A stretch of 64,000 bases of DNA, taken from positions 434,001 through 498,000 of the forward strand of contig JADJKB010000025.1 of NCBI GenBank assembly GCA_016706225.1, read 5' to 3'. The DNA comes from Myxococcales bacterium. GTDB lineage: Bacteria > Myxococcota_A > Polyangia > Polyangiales > Polyangiaceae. Position numbers and translations under genes: made by a program. The notes below the pieces were generated by a model. It had not been told where the DNA came from and searched no databases. It saw nothing but the letters and a program-made list of their open reading frames with translations. Shown here piece after piece: positions 47,033 to 55,770 of the stretch (position 1 is its first letter; the number at the start of each line of letters is the position of its first letter).

Positions 47033-47839
47033 ATGGCGCAGCTTCGAGCGTTGTGGCTGGTGTCGGCCCTGACCCTGTCCTGTGCCACGGCAGCGGAGGT
47101 CGACGACGAGGGCAATGGCGGCGCCGCGGGTGCAGGCGGGCTTGCAGGGTCGGGCAACGGCGGCGCATGGAACACCGGGGGTGGAGGCGGATGGCCGACG
47201 GGCGGCGGCGGCACCGGGGCAATCGGTGGCGGCGGTGGAGGAGCGGGTGGGGCTGGTGCGACCGGTGGCAGTGGCGGCGCCGGTGCGACGGGTGGCAGCG
47301 GCGGTAGCAGCGCAAGCGGCGGCAGCGGCGGCAGCAGCGCCGCTGGCGGCAGCGGCGGCTCGGGCGGCAGCGGCGGCTCGGGCGGCAGCGGCGGCTCGGG
47401 CGGCTCGTGCACCGGCACCGCGAGCTGCGAAGCGTCGACCAGCCTGGGCACCGTCAGCGGGGACAGCGGCTCCGGGACGCAGCAGAGCACCGGCACCGGG
47501 ACCAAGTTCTTCAAGGTGCGAGTCACCGAAGACAACAACAGCGTGCTCGGCCAAGCTTTGACGCTCAAGGTCACGCTCACTGCGCCGGCGACCGCGGACT
47601 ACGATATCTACGCGTACCTCAACACGACCTCGGACGTGATGCCCTGTGGCACGAGCCCGGCGAAGAGCAGTCAAGCGGGCGGGATTGGCGCCAACGAACA
47701 GCTGAAGCTGAGCTGGGGCGAAGGTACGATCGCAAACGGCGGTGACGACGGCCGCTGGGTCGTGATCGAGGTGCGCCACAAAGCGGGACCGTGCGACGCG
47801 AGCGCACAGTGGCAGTTGATCGTCGCCGGAAACGTCTGA
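47033..47839 (+). CDS. Gly/Ser-rich lipoprotein with C-terminal beta-sandwich-like domain
   Basis: This 268-residue lipoprotein has signal peptide and lipobox (SALTLSC near 17), then a Gly/Ser-rich linker of about 105 residues built from GGSGGS-like units. A C-terminal domain of about 140 residues follows (CTGTASCEAS..., KVRVTEDNNSVLGQALTLKVTLTAPATADYDIYAYLN). That domain resembles the pre-peptidase/PPC-like beta fold found on extracellular proteins. It is probably surface-exposed. The repetitive linker DNA is slippage-prone. Function is unknown. Confidence 0.65.
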   Translation: MAQLRALWLVSALTLSCATAAEVDDEGNGGAAGAGGLAGSGNGGAWNTGGGGGWPTGGGGTGAIGGGGGGAGGAGATGGSGGAGATGGSGGSSASGGSGGSSAAGGSGGSGGSGGSGGSGGSGGSCTGTASCEASTSLGTVSGDSGSGTQQSTGTGTKFFKVRVTEDNNSVLGQALTLKVTLTAPATADYDIYAYLNTTSDVMPCGTSPAKSSQAGGIGANEQLKLSWGEGTIANGGDDGRWVVIEVRHKAGPCDASAQWQLIVAGNV

Positions 47840-47858
47840 GCCGGGTCGTTGCCGTGAG

Positions 47859-48563
47859 ATGAGCGCTCTGTTTCTGGTCCGCCATGCGCAGGCGTCGTTC
47901 ATGAGCGACGACTACGACCGCCTGAGCGACCACGGAGTCGAGCAAGCGCGGCGCCTCGGCTGCTATTTTCAGGCTCATCGCTGGTCAATCGACGCGGTCT
48001 TTTCCGGACCGAGGCGCCGCCACCGGCACACTGCCGAGGCCATCCTCGAACAGCTCGGCTCACCGCCTGAGCTCGAGTGTCTGCCCGAGCTCGACGAGTA
48101 CCCCGCCGACCTGCTGCTGCCGGCGCGGCTTCCCGATCTGCTTCAGGCACGACCCGAGCTCGGCGCCGTCGCGCAGGATCTCGCTGCGAGTGATCTCAGA
48201 CGGCGCGGACGCGCGCTGGATCTGTTGCTGCGGGAGGCCCTCGTCGATTGGGCGCTCACGGACGCGCCCGACGCTGGGCACGAGAGCTTTGGCGAATTTC
48301 AGCGGCGGCTCGAGCGCGCCCGTGCCCGTGTCACTCGGGACGACGGCCGCGGTCGCCGCATTCTGTGCGTCACCTCCGCGGGCACCATCGGCGCGCTGGT
48401 TGCGCAGATCCTGTCGGCGTCGGCCCAGGTCGCCCTCGACCTCGGATTCATGATCCACAACTCGTCGCTCACCGAGATCGCTTTTACGCCTGGGAGGAGC
48501 GGGCTCGCCAGCTTCAACGCGCTCCCGCACCTGCCGGATCCCGCCGACTGGACGCGCCGCTGA
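47859..48563 (+). CDS. Histidine phosphatase-family protein (phosphoglycerate-mutase/SixA-like)
   Basis: This 234-residue protein carries the RHxx catalytic motif at the start (LVRHAQASF) and a second His in ILCVTSAGTIGAL, where the usual GHG... is replaced by TSAG. It also has FSGPRRRHRHTAE (phosphate-pocket Arg). The likely activity is phosphomonoesterase, but the altered second-His site makes the exact function uncertain. It starts 19 nt after the lipoprotein gene and ends 20 nt before the acyl-CoA dehydrogenase gene. Confidence 0.75.
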   Translation: MSALFLVRHAQASFMSDDYDRLSDHGVEQARRLGCYFQAHRWSIDAVFSGPRRRHRHTAEAILEQLGSPPELECLPELDEYPADLLLPARLPDLLQARPELGAVAQDLAASDLRRRGRALDLLLREALVDWALTDAPDAGHESFGEFQRRLERARARVTRDDGRGRRILCVTSAGTIGALVAQILSASAQVALDLGFMIHNSSLTEIAFTPGRSGLASFNALPHLPDPADWTRR

Positions 48564-48583
48564 ATCGGTGCTGAAGACCGCTC

Positions 48584-49798
48584 ATGTTCGAGTTCGAGAT
48601 AAACCCGGAGATGGTCGACCTGCTCGCACGCGTGCGGGACTTCATGGAGCGCGAGGTCCATCCGCTGGAGAAGCTCATGCTCGGTCGAGCCTTCAGCGAC
48701 GCAACCAGTGAGCTCGAGGCCGTGCGCGAGCGCGTGCGGGCGGCGGGCCTGTTCGCCCCGCAAGTACCCCGCGAGTACGGCGGCCTGGGACTTGGGTTTC
48801 GCCAGCATGGGCTCGTGAGCGAGGTGCTGGGCCGAAGCCCGCTCGGTCACTATGTCTTCAACTGTCAGGCGCCGGACGCGGGCAACATGGAGATCCTCCA
48901 TCTGTTTGGTACCCCCGAGCAGAAACAGCGATTTCTCCGGCCGCTGACCGCCGGCGAGATCCGTAGCTGTTTTTCCATGACCGAGCCGGAGCGAGCGGGC
49001 TCGAACCCGACCTGGCTCGAGACACGAGCGGTGCGCGACGGTGACAGCTACGTCATAGACGGCCACAAGTGGTTCACCAGCTCGGCGGACGGCGCTGCGT
49101 TTGCGGTCGTGATGGCCGTCACGAATGCAGACGCTCCGCCCTACGCACGGGCGAGCATGATCTTGGTGCCGACGGACACCCCGGGGTTCGAGCACGTGCG
49201 GCGCATCTCGGTGATGGGGCACGAGGGCTCCGGCTGGGCCAGCCACTCCGAGATCCGTTATCGCGGCTGCCGTGTCCCGACTACGAACCGGCTGGGCGAC
49301 GAGGGTGCCGGCTTCATGATTGCGCAAGAGCGCCTTGGGCCCGGGCGCATCCACCACTGCATGCGCTGGATGGGGATCTGCGAGCGCGCGTTCGAGATGA
49401 TGTGTCGCTACGCCGCCACCCGGGAAGTTTCTCCGGGCAAACCCCTCGGCACCAAGCAGATGATTCAGGACTTCGTGGCCGAGAGTCGGGCCGAGATCGA
49501 CGCCGCCAAGCTGCTCATCCAGCACGCCGCCTGGAAGATCGACAAGCTCGGCCAGTACGAGGCCAGGAACGAGGTCAGCGCGATCAAGTTCTACGCTGCC
49601 AACGTGCTCGGGCGCGTGCTCGACCGCGCCATCCAGACGCATGGCGGATTGGGCGTGACCGACGACACACCGCTCGCGAGTTGGTGGCTGCACGAGCGCG
49701 CGGCGCGCATCTACGACGGCCCGGACGAGGTGCACAAAGCGGCGCTCGCCCGTCGGATCCTCAAGGCGCACGGCCTCGTGATCAAGTCTGACAGCTGA
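48584..49798 (+). CDS. Acyl-CoA dehydrogenase, ACAD10/11-type
   Basis: This 404-residue flavoenzyme has the ACAD fold, including CFSMTEPERAGSNP (FAD loop) and the C-terminal QTHGGLGVTDDTPL. Marks of the ACAD10/11 subgroup are FNCQAPDAGNMEILHLFGT near residue 95 and the terminal IYDGPDEVHKAALA. In animals this subgroup is fused to an APH-type kinase and handles 4-hydroxy-acyl-CoA through phosphorylation and elimination. A matching APH gene lies 1.6 kb downstream here. The substrate inference rests on family knowledge only. It is in the histidine phosphatase transcript, 20 nt downstream. Confidence 0.85.
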   Translation: MFEFEINPEMVDLLARVRDFMEREVHPLEKLMLGRAFSDATSELEAVRERVRAAGLFAPQVPREYGGLGLGFRQHGLVSEVLGRSPLGHYVFNCQAPDAGNMEILHLFGTPEQKQRFLRPLTAGEIRSCFSMTEPERAGSNPTWLETRAVRDGDSYVIDGHKWFTSSADGAAFAVVMAVTNADAPPYARASMILVPTDTPGFEHVRRISVMGHEGSGWASHSEIRYRGCRVPTTNRLGDEGAGFMIAQERLGPGRIHHCMRWMGICERAFEMMCRYAATREVSPGKPLGTKQMIQDFVAESRAEIDAAKLLIQHAAWKIDKLGQYEARNEVSAIKFYAANVLGRVLDRAIQTHGGLGVTDDTPLASWWLHERAARIYDGPDEVHKAALARRILKAHGLVIKSDS

Positions 49799-49871
49799 GC
49801 CGGGGGGCGCGCCTGGGTTTCGCGGATGGGCAGAGGCACGGCATGGGCACGGGGAGCTCCCAGCCCCAGGG

Positions 49872-51047
49872 TCAGCTGCCGAGGGCCAGGATGCGCTCGC
49901 AGCGCTCGAGCACCTGCACCTCGACGTCGCCCAATCGCTCCCGAATCAGGTTCTGGTATTCGGCCAGACGGCTCTGACTGGCGCTCGGAACCACCCCCAC
50001 GAACGGCGTCGCGCGGTCCAGCACCGCGTGGCCCATCGGGACTTCGGCGGCCAGGTGCAGCTCGACCACCCGATCGAACCATTCGGGATCTCCGGAGAGC
50101 TCGAGCAGCCCCAGCGCTGCGAGGGATGCCTGTTCGAGCAGGGCTTCGCTGACGGCCTGGCCGCGGCGCAGAGCGTCGATGCGTTTGTCCAGGTTCCCGG
50201 CGAGCGAGCGGGTCGCGGCGTCGACGTCACCGCGCCCCAACATACGCTCGACCACGCCAAGCACGGGCACCATCGGATCCTGTCCCGGGACCGCGGGGTA
50301 CGCCCCCGTCGAAGGGGGCGGTGCGGCGTACGGAGACGTCGACGGGGTGACGCTCCGCACCGGACCCACCCGGGGTGGGGACGAGGGGCGTGATGCCGCC
50401 CTGGTCATCCTCACCCGCGCCAGCGGCACGGCAGAGGGCGGCTTGGGGTTGGCCGCGGTCAGCGTCTCGGTCGCCTGCGGCGCGGGTGGCGGTTCGGTGT
50501 CCGGCGCTGGGATCTGCCGCAGCGCCGACACCATGCGCGGTGCCGGTGGCCGCTGCCCCTGAACGGTGAGCTCATCGCGATCGTAATCCAGCGTGTCGTC
50601 GAGCTCGTCCTCGAAGCGGATCTCCGTGCGCGTGGTCAGCGCGTCGGCCACCTCGTCGAGGGCGATCATGTTTCCTTGCTCGTCGACCGCGATCCGCCTC
50701 GGCGGCGCCGCGTCGTCGCCTGTCGTCAAGAAGAACGTGAGCTGCGTGGTTCCGACCAAGAGCGTGTCGCCATCCTCGAGCAGGGCCGGCGAGTCCAGCC
50801 GCATTCCGTTTACGAAGACGCCATTTCGACTCCCGGCGTCCTCCACCGTGACGCGCAGATCCGTGCAGATCAGACGAGCGTGCTCCCGCGAGACCAGGGA
50901 GCCCGAGATCGAGATGTGTGCGCTGCCGCCGCGGCCGATCACCGTCACACCCTCGGCGAGGGGGACTTCATGCTCCTTCACCAGCAACGCGGGCCGCGCT
51001 TGCGGGCGGGTTGCTGGGCCGGACTTGTTCCCTTCGGGATCGCGCAT
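49872..51047 (-). CDS. FHA-domain protein
   Basis: This 391-residue protein has one N-terminal FHA domain (about 20-110) with GRGGSAHISISGSLVSREHARL and EDAGSRNGVFVNGMRL, the phosphothreonine-binding loops. A long Pro/Ala/Thr-rich linker (about 155-250) leads to a helical C-terminal domain (about 255-391) that I do not recognise. There is no membrane helix. It is expected to read Ser/Thr kinase output. It sits between the ACAD and APH genes on the opposite strand. Confidence 0.82.
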   Translation of the reverse strand: MRDPEGNKSGPATRPQARPALLVKEHEVPLAEGVTVIGRGGSAHISISGSLVSREHARLICTDLRVTVEDAGSRNGVFVNGMRLDSPALLEDGDTLLVGTTQLTFFLTTGDDAAPPRRIAVDEQGNMIALDEVADALTTRTEIRFEDELDDTLDYDRDELTVQGQRPPAPRMVSALRQIPAPDTEPPPAPQATETLTAANPKPPSAVPLARVRMTRAASRPSSPPRVGPVRSVTPSTSPYAAPPPSTGAYPAVPGQDPMVPVLGVVERMLGRGDVDAATRSLAGNLDKRIDALRRGQAVSEALLEQASLAALGLLELSGDPEWFDRVVELHLAAEVPMGHAVLDRATPFVGVVPSASQSRLAEYQNLIRERLGDVEVQVLERCERILALGS

Positions 51048-51115
51048 TCCACCCGCAAAGATACCACGCCCGGACCCCTCCGGGGGCGGCCTCGGCAGGC
51101 AGGCACCCCCGAGAA

Positions 51116-51392
51116 TTACACGAAAATTACTTGGGCCCCCTCAGAATTGTCCATGAAATCCACGGCCAAATCCTCGCTTTTTGCCCGAGGGACCGAAGCC
51201 TGCGTTCTCGAGCTCGAGCAGGTGCATCGTGAGCACAGAGCTCGGCACCGGACTCGTCGAGGAGCTCCAGCATCTCGCGCAAGTGGGGATCTCGAGCTGG
51301 AGCGTCTCCCCGACCATCCGCTTGGTGGCCACCGCCTCCATGCCCGGCAGTTCGGCGAGCAAGCCCGGCGCGTGACCCACGGGTCGGGTTTC
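51116..51392 (-). pseudogene. Decayed DsrE-family sulfur-relay protein remnant
   Basis: Minus-strand translation gives DsrE/DsrE2-like pieces in shifting frames. The first is LPGMEAVATKRMVGETLQLEIP (51380-51285). In a second frame comes HLREMLELLDESGAEL (after a GGGG run at 51285-51288). The first frame returns with MHLLELENAGFGPSGKK, and a third frame gives EDLAVDFMDNSEGAQVIFV, ending at the stop 51116. At least three indels in about 200 bp, and loss of the N-terminal half with its ligand loop, mark a true pseudogene rather than one read error. The intact family is about 150 residues. Confidence 0.55.
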
Positions 51393-51444
51393 TCTCCGGG
51401 ACGAACTGAATGCGCGCTTGGTGTTACACTCCGCCGCGCAGCCG

Positions 51445-52527
51445 ATGACGACGTCAAACCGTTGGCTCGACAGCCCGAGAGCCATCCGCCCTGGAGAAGA
51501 GCTCGACCTCGAGCCGGTGGCCGCGTACCTGCGGCAGCACATCGCGGAAATTGCGCCGACCGATGAGCTGACGATCGAACAATTCCCCTCGGGACACTCG
51601 AACCTGACCTACCTGGTGCGGGCTGGTGGCAACGAGTACGTGCTGCGTCGGCCGCCCTTCGGCAGTCGGGTCAAGACGGCTCACGACATGAGCCGCGAAT
51701 ACCGAGTGCTGTCGCGGCTACACTCCGTCTACCCCTTGGCGCCGGAGCCCCTCGCCCTGTGCGAGGACGAGAGTGTGCTCGGCGCGAAGTTCTACGTCAT
51801 GCGCCGCCTGGTCGGGGTCATCCTGCGCAAGGATCTGCCCGCGGGCTTCTCCCTCGATGCGACCCAGGTCCGGGCGCTGCACCTCGAGCTGGTCGACCGA
51901 TTGGCCGAGTTGCACGCCGTGGACTTCGCCGCGGCGGGGCTCGCGGATCTGGGAAAACCCACCGGCTACGTCGAGCGTCAGGTGCGGGGTTGGACCGAGC
52001 GCTACGCCGCTGCGAAGACGGACGACCTGGCTTCGGTCACCGAGCTCGGGGCCTGGCTCGGCCAACGCATCCCCGAACAAGGCGCGCCGACCCTGATTCA
52101 CAACGACTTCAAGCTGGACAACGTGGTGTTGGATCCGGACGCGCCCACGCACATCGTGGGTGTGCTCGACTGGGAGATGTGCACGCTCGGCGACCCGTTG
52201 ATGGATCTCGGAACGACGCTCAGCTACTGGATCGACGCCGCCGACAGCGAGCCGTTTCAGGCCGTGCGCTGGGGGCCGACCACGATCGCCGGCAGCTTGA
52301 CCCGGCGCGAAGTTGCGGACCGCTACGCCGAGCGTACGGGCCGGGACGTCTCGAACGTGCTCTTTTATTACTGTTTTGGCCTGTTCAAGACCGCCGTCGT
52401 GCTGCAGCAGATCTACTATCGATACCAACGCGGGCTGACGAAGGACGAGCGGTTTGCCTGGCTGATCCATGGCGTGCGCCTGCTCTCCGAGCGCGGCGTG
52501 GAGGCGATCGGGCTCGGGCGGATCTGA
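51445..52527 (+). CDS. APH-fold phosphotransferase (ACAD10/11-kinase-like)
   Basis: This 360-residue aminoglycoside-phosphotransferase-fold kinase keeps PSGHSNLTYLV (Gly loop), a Lys/Arg-rich beta3 region (EYVLRRPPFG), the catalytic loop LIHNDFKLDNVV (HxDxxxxN) and GVLDWEMCTLGDP (DxD/E metal site). PPFGSRVKTAHDMSREYRVL is typical of the kinase domain of ACAD10/11 and of bacterial stand-alone relatives. The ATG at 51445 is preferred to the GTG 27 nt upstream. Its TGA overlaps the ATG of the DUF72 gene (TGATG). Confidence 0.82.
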   Translation: MTTSNRWLDSPRAIRPGEELDLEPVAAYLRQHIAEIAPTDELTIEQFPSGHSNLTYLVRAGGNEYVLRRPPFGSRVKTAHDMSREYRVLSRLHSVYPLAPEPLALCEDESVLGAKFYVMRRLVGVILRKDLPAGFSLDATQVRALHLELVDRLAELHAVDFAAAGLADLGKPTGYVERQVRGWTERYAAAKTDDLASVTELGAWLGQRIPEQGAPTLIHNDFKLDNVVLDPDAPTHIVGVLDWEMCTLGDPLMDLGTTLSYWIDAADSEPFQAVRWGPTTIAGSLTRREVADRYAERTGRDVSNVLFYYCFGLFKTAVVLQQIYYRYQRGLTKDERFAWLIHGVRLLSERGVEAIGLGRI

Positions 52528-53483
52528 TGGGCCATCAACTCGACTTGTTTGCGCCCCAAGCCCCGGTCTCGAGACAGCTCGACCTCAGCGCCGAACACCA
52601 GCTCAGGGCGCGCCTGCCGGAGCATGTGCGCTTCGGCACTTCGTCATGGACGTTCCCCGGTTGGGCGGGCCTCGTCTACCCGCCCGGGACGACGGACAAA
52701 GACCTGATGGCTCACGGCCTCGAGCTGTACAGCCGTTACCCGTTGTTCCGCACGGTGGGCATCGACCGCAGCTATTACGCTCCGCTCGACCGACCGACCC
52801 TGGCCCGCTACGGCGCGGAGCTGCCTCCGGAGTTTCGCGCCGTGATGAAGGTCTGGAGTGAGGTGACGAGCGCGGTCCACCCGAAGACCCGCGAGCGGAA
52901 CCCGCGGTTCCTGGACGTCGATCTGTTTCAACGCCACGTGCTCGAGCCGGTCAGCGAAGAGTTCGTCGAGCACGCGGGACCGCTCGTGTTCGAGCTGATG
53001 CCGCTCCGGCAGAGCGAGCTGCCTGCGCCCGCGGCGTTTGCGGACCAGCTGGGCGCGTTCCTCTCGCGCTTGCCTCGAGGGTTCGAGTACGCCGTCGAGC
53101 TGCGCAATCGCGCGCTCTTCACCCACGCTTACCTCGACGTGCTGACCGAACACGGCGTCGGGCACGTGCTGAACTTCTGGGAGAAAATGCCCGATCTGGG
53201 GGAGCAGCTCGACGTGCCCGGCGTGCTGACCGCGCCCTTCGTAGTGACCCGCTTGCTGATCCCCCCGGGTGAGCGCTACGCCGACCGCCGCCAGAAGCTC
53301 GAGCCGTTCGATCGCATCGTGGCCCCCGAGGAGAAAATGCGCGCGGACGTGGAGCGCTTGGCCGCGGCCTGTGAGGCGCTGGGCAAGGTCTTGCTGGTGA
53401 TCGTGAACAACAAGGCCGAGGGTTCGAGTCCGCTCACCGTGCGCGCGCTGGCCGAACGCCTGGCGCGGCCCGCAGAGAAATGA
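52527..53483 (+). CDS. DUF72-family TIM-barrel protein
   Basis: This 318-residue DUF72 protein begins its domain with VRFGTSSWTFPGWAGLVYPP and keeps the YELRNRALF-type strand (EYAVELRNRALF) near 185. DUF72 proteins have a TIM-barrel related to xylose isomerase-like folds; no reaction is established to my knowledge. The ATG overlaps the upstream kinase stop, and its own TGA overlaps the next DUF72 gene by 4 nt. Confidence 0.78.
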   Translation: MGHQLDLFAPQAPVSRQLDLSAEHQLRARLPEHVRFGTSSWTFPGWAGLVYPPGTTDKDLMAHGLELYSRYPLFRTVGIDRSYYAPLDRPTLARYGAELPPEFRAVMKVWSEVTSAVHPKTRERNPRFLDVDLFQRHVLEPVSEEFVEHAGPLVFELMPLRQSELPAPAAFADQLGAFLSRLPRGFEYAVELRNRALFTHAYLDVLTEHGVGHVLNFWEKMPDLGEQLDVPGVLTAPFVVTRLLIPPGERYADRRQKLEPFDRIVAPEEKMRADVERLAAACEALGKVLLVIVNNKAEGSSPLTVRALAERLARPAEK

Positions 53484-54499
53484 CCGGTCCCGCGACAGGC
53501 CTGGCGATCCCGGAGCCGGATCCCGAAGCTTACGCGAGCGCGACCCGGCTCGCCGAGCGTGCGCGCGAACCGGCGGCGCTCGGTAACATCGCACTCGGCA
53601 CCGCCGGCTGGACCGACAAGACCCTGGTGAAGGGCGGGCTATTTTACCCGCGCGGGGTGTCGAGCAGCGAGGCGCGCTTGCGTCACTACGCCGCGCACTT
53701 CTCGCTGGTCGAGGTCGACGCGACCTATTACACCCTCTTGCCGCCGTCGGTCGCCGAGAACTGGGTCGTGTGGACGCCGCCGACGTTCGTGTTCGACGTG
53801 AAGGCGCACCCGGTGGTGACGGGTCATCCCATCGACATCGAGCGATTGCCCAAGGAGCTCGCGGCGGAGCTCGCCCACGCGGGGCACACGGGGCGTGTGT
53901 ACCCCGACCGCATGCCTGCCGCGATCGCGGACGAGATCAGTGCGCGATTTTCTGCTTTGCTCGAGCCCCTCGTGCGAGCGGGGCGGCTCGGTTGTGTGAT
54001 GGCGCAGTTCCCACCCTGGTTCTCCGCGACTCGAGGCAACGCTCGCCGAATCGAGGCGCTGCGCGCGCGCTGGCCGGATGTGCCGTTCTCGATCGAGCTG
54101 CGCAACAAGACCTGGTTCGAGCCTGGCCGCCGCGAGCGGCTGTTCGAGCTGCTGCGCGCGCATGAGCTTGCGTACGTGTGCGTGGACGAGCCGGAGGTCG
54201 AGCACGGCGGCGTGCCGCCCGTGTCAGCGGTGACCTCGGACAAACTCGCGCTCGTGCGCTTTCACGGACACAACCGCGCGGGCTGGAGCAAACGAGGCGC
54301 CAGCGTTCACGAGCGCTTCGACTACCTCTATGCGGAGGCAGAGCTCGCCGCGTGGGTCGCCCCCGTGCGAGCCCTGGCCGAGAAGGCCGAGCGAGTGCAC
54401 GCCATCTTCAACAACTGCGTGCGGAACTACGCCGTGCTCGGCGCCAAGGGGTTGTCGGTGTTGCTCGAGGCCGAGCCCTCGCCGGACGGGGAGCGGTAG
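53480..54499 (+). CDS. DUF72-family TIM-barrel protein, second copy
   Basis: This 339-residue DUF72 protein has GTAGWTDKTLVKGGLFYPRG near 40, a Tyr/Thr-rich core (DATYYTLLPP) and SIELRNKTWFE. It resembles canonical DUF72 members more closely than its neighbour does. The ATGA overlap with that neighbour implies one transcript. Low identity by eye suggests an old duplication rather than a recent one. Catalysis is unknown. Confidence 0.8.
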   Translation: MTGPATGLAIPEPDPEAYASATRLAERAREPAALGNIALGTAGWTDKTLVKGGLFYPRGVSSSEARLRHYAAHFSLVEVDATYYTLLPPSVAENWVVWTPPTFVFDVKAHPVVTGHPIDIERLPKELAAELAHAGHTGRVYPDRMPAAIADEISARFSALLEPLVRAGRLGCVMAQFPPWFSATRGNARRIEALRARWPDVPFSIELRNKTWFEPGRRERLFELLRAHELAYVCVDEPEVEHGGVPPVSAVTSDKLALVRFHGHNRAGWSKRGASVHERFDYLYAEAELAAWVAPVRALAEKAERVHAIFNNCVRNYAVLGAKGLSVLLEAEPSPDGER

Positions 54500-54598
54500 G
54501 GTTCGCCGCGAGCGGCGCCTCGCCCGCTGGCCGTCACGGCGGTGCTGGGCTCGTGTTGCGGAGGCCCGCGCCGCTCCGCGTCGCGAGGGTGGCCCTCG

Positions 54599-55558
54599 TC
54601 AGTCCGGCACGACCGGAGAGATGACCGTCGCGCCCTTCGCAGGCGGCAGCAGCGAGTCGGTGCGCGCGCGCAGGGTCGCGATCAGTGCGTCGGTGATGGC
54701 GCGGTGCAGGTGTTCGCGGACGTAGATGAAGCTCACCTGTCTGACGGGCACGGGTACCGAAAACGGACGCACCTGAGCCTTGCGCTTTCGCGCCGGGAGC
54801 CCCGAGACCACGAGCTCGGGCAAGATGGTCAGCCCTTCGCCCGCGTCGACGAGGCGCACCAGGGTCTCGAAGCTGCCACTCTCGAAGCGTGCTCCCATGG
54901 GATCGGCCCGGCGGTCCGCCTGGCACAGCCGCAGCACCTGGGTTCGGAAGCAGTGGCCCTCGGCCATGAGCCAGAGCGGTTCGTCGGCGAGCTCCGTCTG
55001 TTTCACCCGCGCACGCCGTAGCAGCAGGTGTCCCGGCGGCAGGTACACGAAGAACGGTTCGCGAAACAGCTCCTGCTCCTTCAGGCCCGGTACGCCGAGC
55101 GGTGTCACGGCGAGGCCGCCGTCGAGGGAGTCGCCGTGCAGGCGCGCGAGCATCGCCTCGGTCTGGACCTCCTCGACGATCAGCTCGACGCGCGGGTAGC
55201 GCTGGGAGAAGCCCGGTAGAAAGAGCGGGACCAGGGTCGGAGCCAGAGATGGGATCACGCCCAGGCGATAACGCCCCACGACTTCGCGCTCCCCTTGGCC
55301 GACCTCCGCGAGGCGCTCCATTTCCCGCAAGATGGTGCGCGCCTGTTCGACCACCGGCACACCGACCTCGGTCGGCACCACGGGCTGTCGCGAGCGATCG
55401 AACACCGTCAGCCCCAGCAGCTCTTCGAGCTTGCTCAGCTGCATGCTCAGCGCGGGCTGGGAGACGTGGCAGCTCTCCGCGGCCAGCCGAAACGAGCGAA
55501 AACGCTCCACGGCGACGACGTAGCGGAGCTGGGTCAAGGTGACGTTGGAGAGGTCCAT
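54599..55558 (-). CDS. oxyR: OxyR-type LysR-family peroxide sensor
   Basis: This 319-residue LysR-type regulator has an N-terminal winged HTH (LTQLRYVVAVERF to LSMQLSKLEELLG) and an effector domain containing EGHCFRTQVLRLC. C203 and C212 sit exactly as the redox pair C199/C208 of E. coli OxyR, nine residues apart. Peroxide would form the disulfide and activate target promoters. The ATG at 55558 matches the LysR start; in-frame upstream sequence has no HTH-like residues. It is divergent from rubrerythrin across 212 nt. Confidence 0.85.
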   Translation of the reverse strand: MDLSNVTLTQLRYVVAVERFRSFRLAAESCHVSQPALSMQLSKLEELLGLTVFDRSRQPVVPTEVGVPVVEQARTILREMERLAEVGQGEREVVGRYRLGVIPSLAPTLVPLFLPGFSQRYPRVELIVEEVQTEAMLARLHGDSLDGGLAVTPLGVPGLKEQELFREPFFVYLPPGHLLLRRARVKQTELADEPLWLMAEGHCFRTQVLRLCQADRRADPMGARFESGSFETLVRLVDAGEGLTILPELVVSGLPARKRKAQVRPFSVPVPVRQVSFIYVREHLHRAITDALIATLRARTDSLLPPAKGATVISPVVPD

Positions 55559-55635
55559 CTCGGACGACGGCGGCGAGCGTCCCGAGCATACAAAATTGCG
55601 CCCATTTCGCCACTGGGAACCAGCCGCTGTGCCCA

Positions 55636-55648
55636 TAAGCAACGCTTA
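55636..55648. promoter_or_regulatory. Candidate LysR/OxyR operator in the oxyR-rubrerythrin gap
   Basis: TAAGC-AAC-GCTTA is a perfect 13-bp palindrome with the T-N11-A form of LysR-type boxes. It lies in the divergent gap, 78 nt from the oxyR start. It does not reproduce the full ATAG-N7-CTAT OxyR pattern, so the factor is uncertain. Confidence 0.35.
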
Positions 55649-55770
55649 ACGGCACATCAAAAGTTTCGATTGGCCACGGGCCTCTCCCGGCGTTAGGTAA
55701 CTGCCCGTCGGCTGGCCCGACGAAAACCCGTTTCAGGCGCGTGAAGTCGCGCGCCTTCCCTGGAGGGAAC

